A stretch of DNA of 30,868 bases, from assembly GCA_002421985.1 (NCBI GenBank), contig DISF01000071.1, positions 3,978 to 34,845 on the forward strand, in the 5' to 3' direction. Shown here in pieces: positions 30,809-30,868 of this stretch. The translations under genes and the position numbers were made by a program. The DNA is from Roseovarius sp. UBA6217. GTDB taxonomy: Bacteria; Pseudomonadota; Alphaproteobacteria; Rhodobacterales; Rhodobacteraceae. Position 1 is the stretch's first letter, and each line of letters begins with the position of its first letter. The notes under the pieces are model-generated. The model searched no databases, had not been told where the DNA came from, and saw only the letters and a program-made list of their open reading frames with translations.

Positions 30809-30868
30809 GCGGTTGTAGCTCAGTTGGTTAGAGTACCGGCCTGTCACGCCGGGGGTCGCGGGTTCGAG
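30809..30868 (+). tRNA. tRNA-Asp (anticodon GTC), cut by window end
   Basis: The first 60 nt are present. The acceptor 5' strand is GCGGTTG, the D arm GCTC-AGTTGGTTA-GAGT, the anticodon stem CCGGC/GCCGG around CTGTCAC (anticodon GTC at 30843-30845), then the variable loop and the start of the T arm GCGGG-TTCGAG. The rest lies beyond the window. Confidence 0.95.

Overview
The window is about 31 kb of GC-rich chromosome from an alphaproteobacterium. The best fit is the family Rhodobacteraceae (Rhodobacter/Roseobacter lineage). The evidence is the gene content (DUF4167 gene after prmC, DUF2484 gene after murC, DUF1638 gene next to a corrinoid protein, a VacJ/MlaC pair, the short 451-residue alphaproteobacterial ProRS), the many ATGA start/stop overlaps, and a GTTC-N7-GTTC LexA-type box. 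I see no prophage, insertion sequence, CRISPR array, rRNA or plasmid function. Almost everything is core housekeeping.

Layout. At 1-253 there is the tail of an unrecognised gene, followed by three stacked inverted repeats (282-409). Transketolase (tkt) runs leftward at 417-2426. Divergent from it is a small operon: a coiled-coil protein, zapA and a DUF1499 membrane protein (2640-3985). Two leftward genes for exported proteins follow (3920-4960); the second is a VasI/TagO-like gene with lower GC. Then come prfA-prmC (5091-6979), a DUF4167 gene, a TrmJ-type tRNA methyltransferase, ctaA (heme A synthase) and an M32 carboxypeptidase, all rightward to 11295. An HI0933/YhiN-type flavoprotein faces them (11315-12502).

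From 12628 to 16764 lies the left half of a division and cell wall (dcw) cluster: ftsW, murG, a small membrane protein, murC and a DUF2484 gene. The usual continuation (murB, ddl, ftsQ, ftsA, ftsZ) is absent. Instead fabB-fabI (16840-18868) follow at once, themselves without fabA. This looks like a rearrangement junction.

A leftward PA0069-type radical SAM gene (19077-20162) has an exact GTTC-N7-GTTC box inside the spacer of a good promoter, so it is a candidate SOS gene. Rightward are a B12-binding corrinoid protein and a DUF1638 protein. mlaA-mlaC run leftward (21820-23269). A tight rightward operon ridA-GDPD-GNAT-phhB spans 23404-26169. rsmD and a ferredoxin-reductase-type flavoprotein run leftward, divergent from a peroxiredoxin. 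The right end holds tRNA-Ala(CGC), proS and the first 60 nt of tRNA-Asp(GTC), which is cut by the window edge.

What ties regions together is structural: one palindromic element occurs at 282-327 and 28881-28919, another at 340-383 and 19038-19079, and a 24-nt intergenic word occurs at 4304-4327 and 26182-26205. All are intergenic, or overlap only a stop codon, and lie near gene 3' ends.
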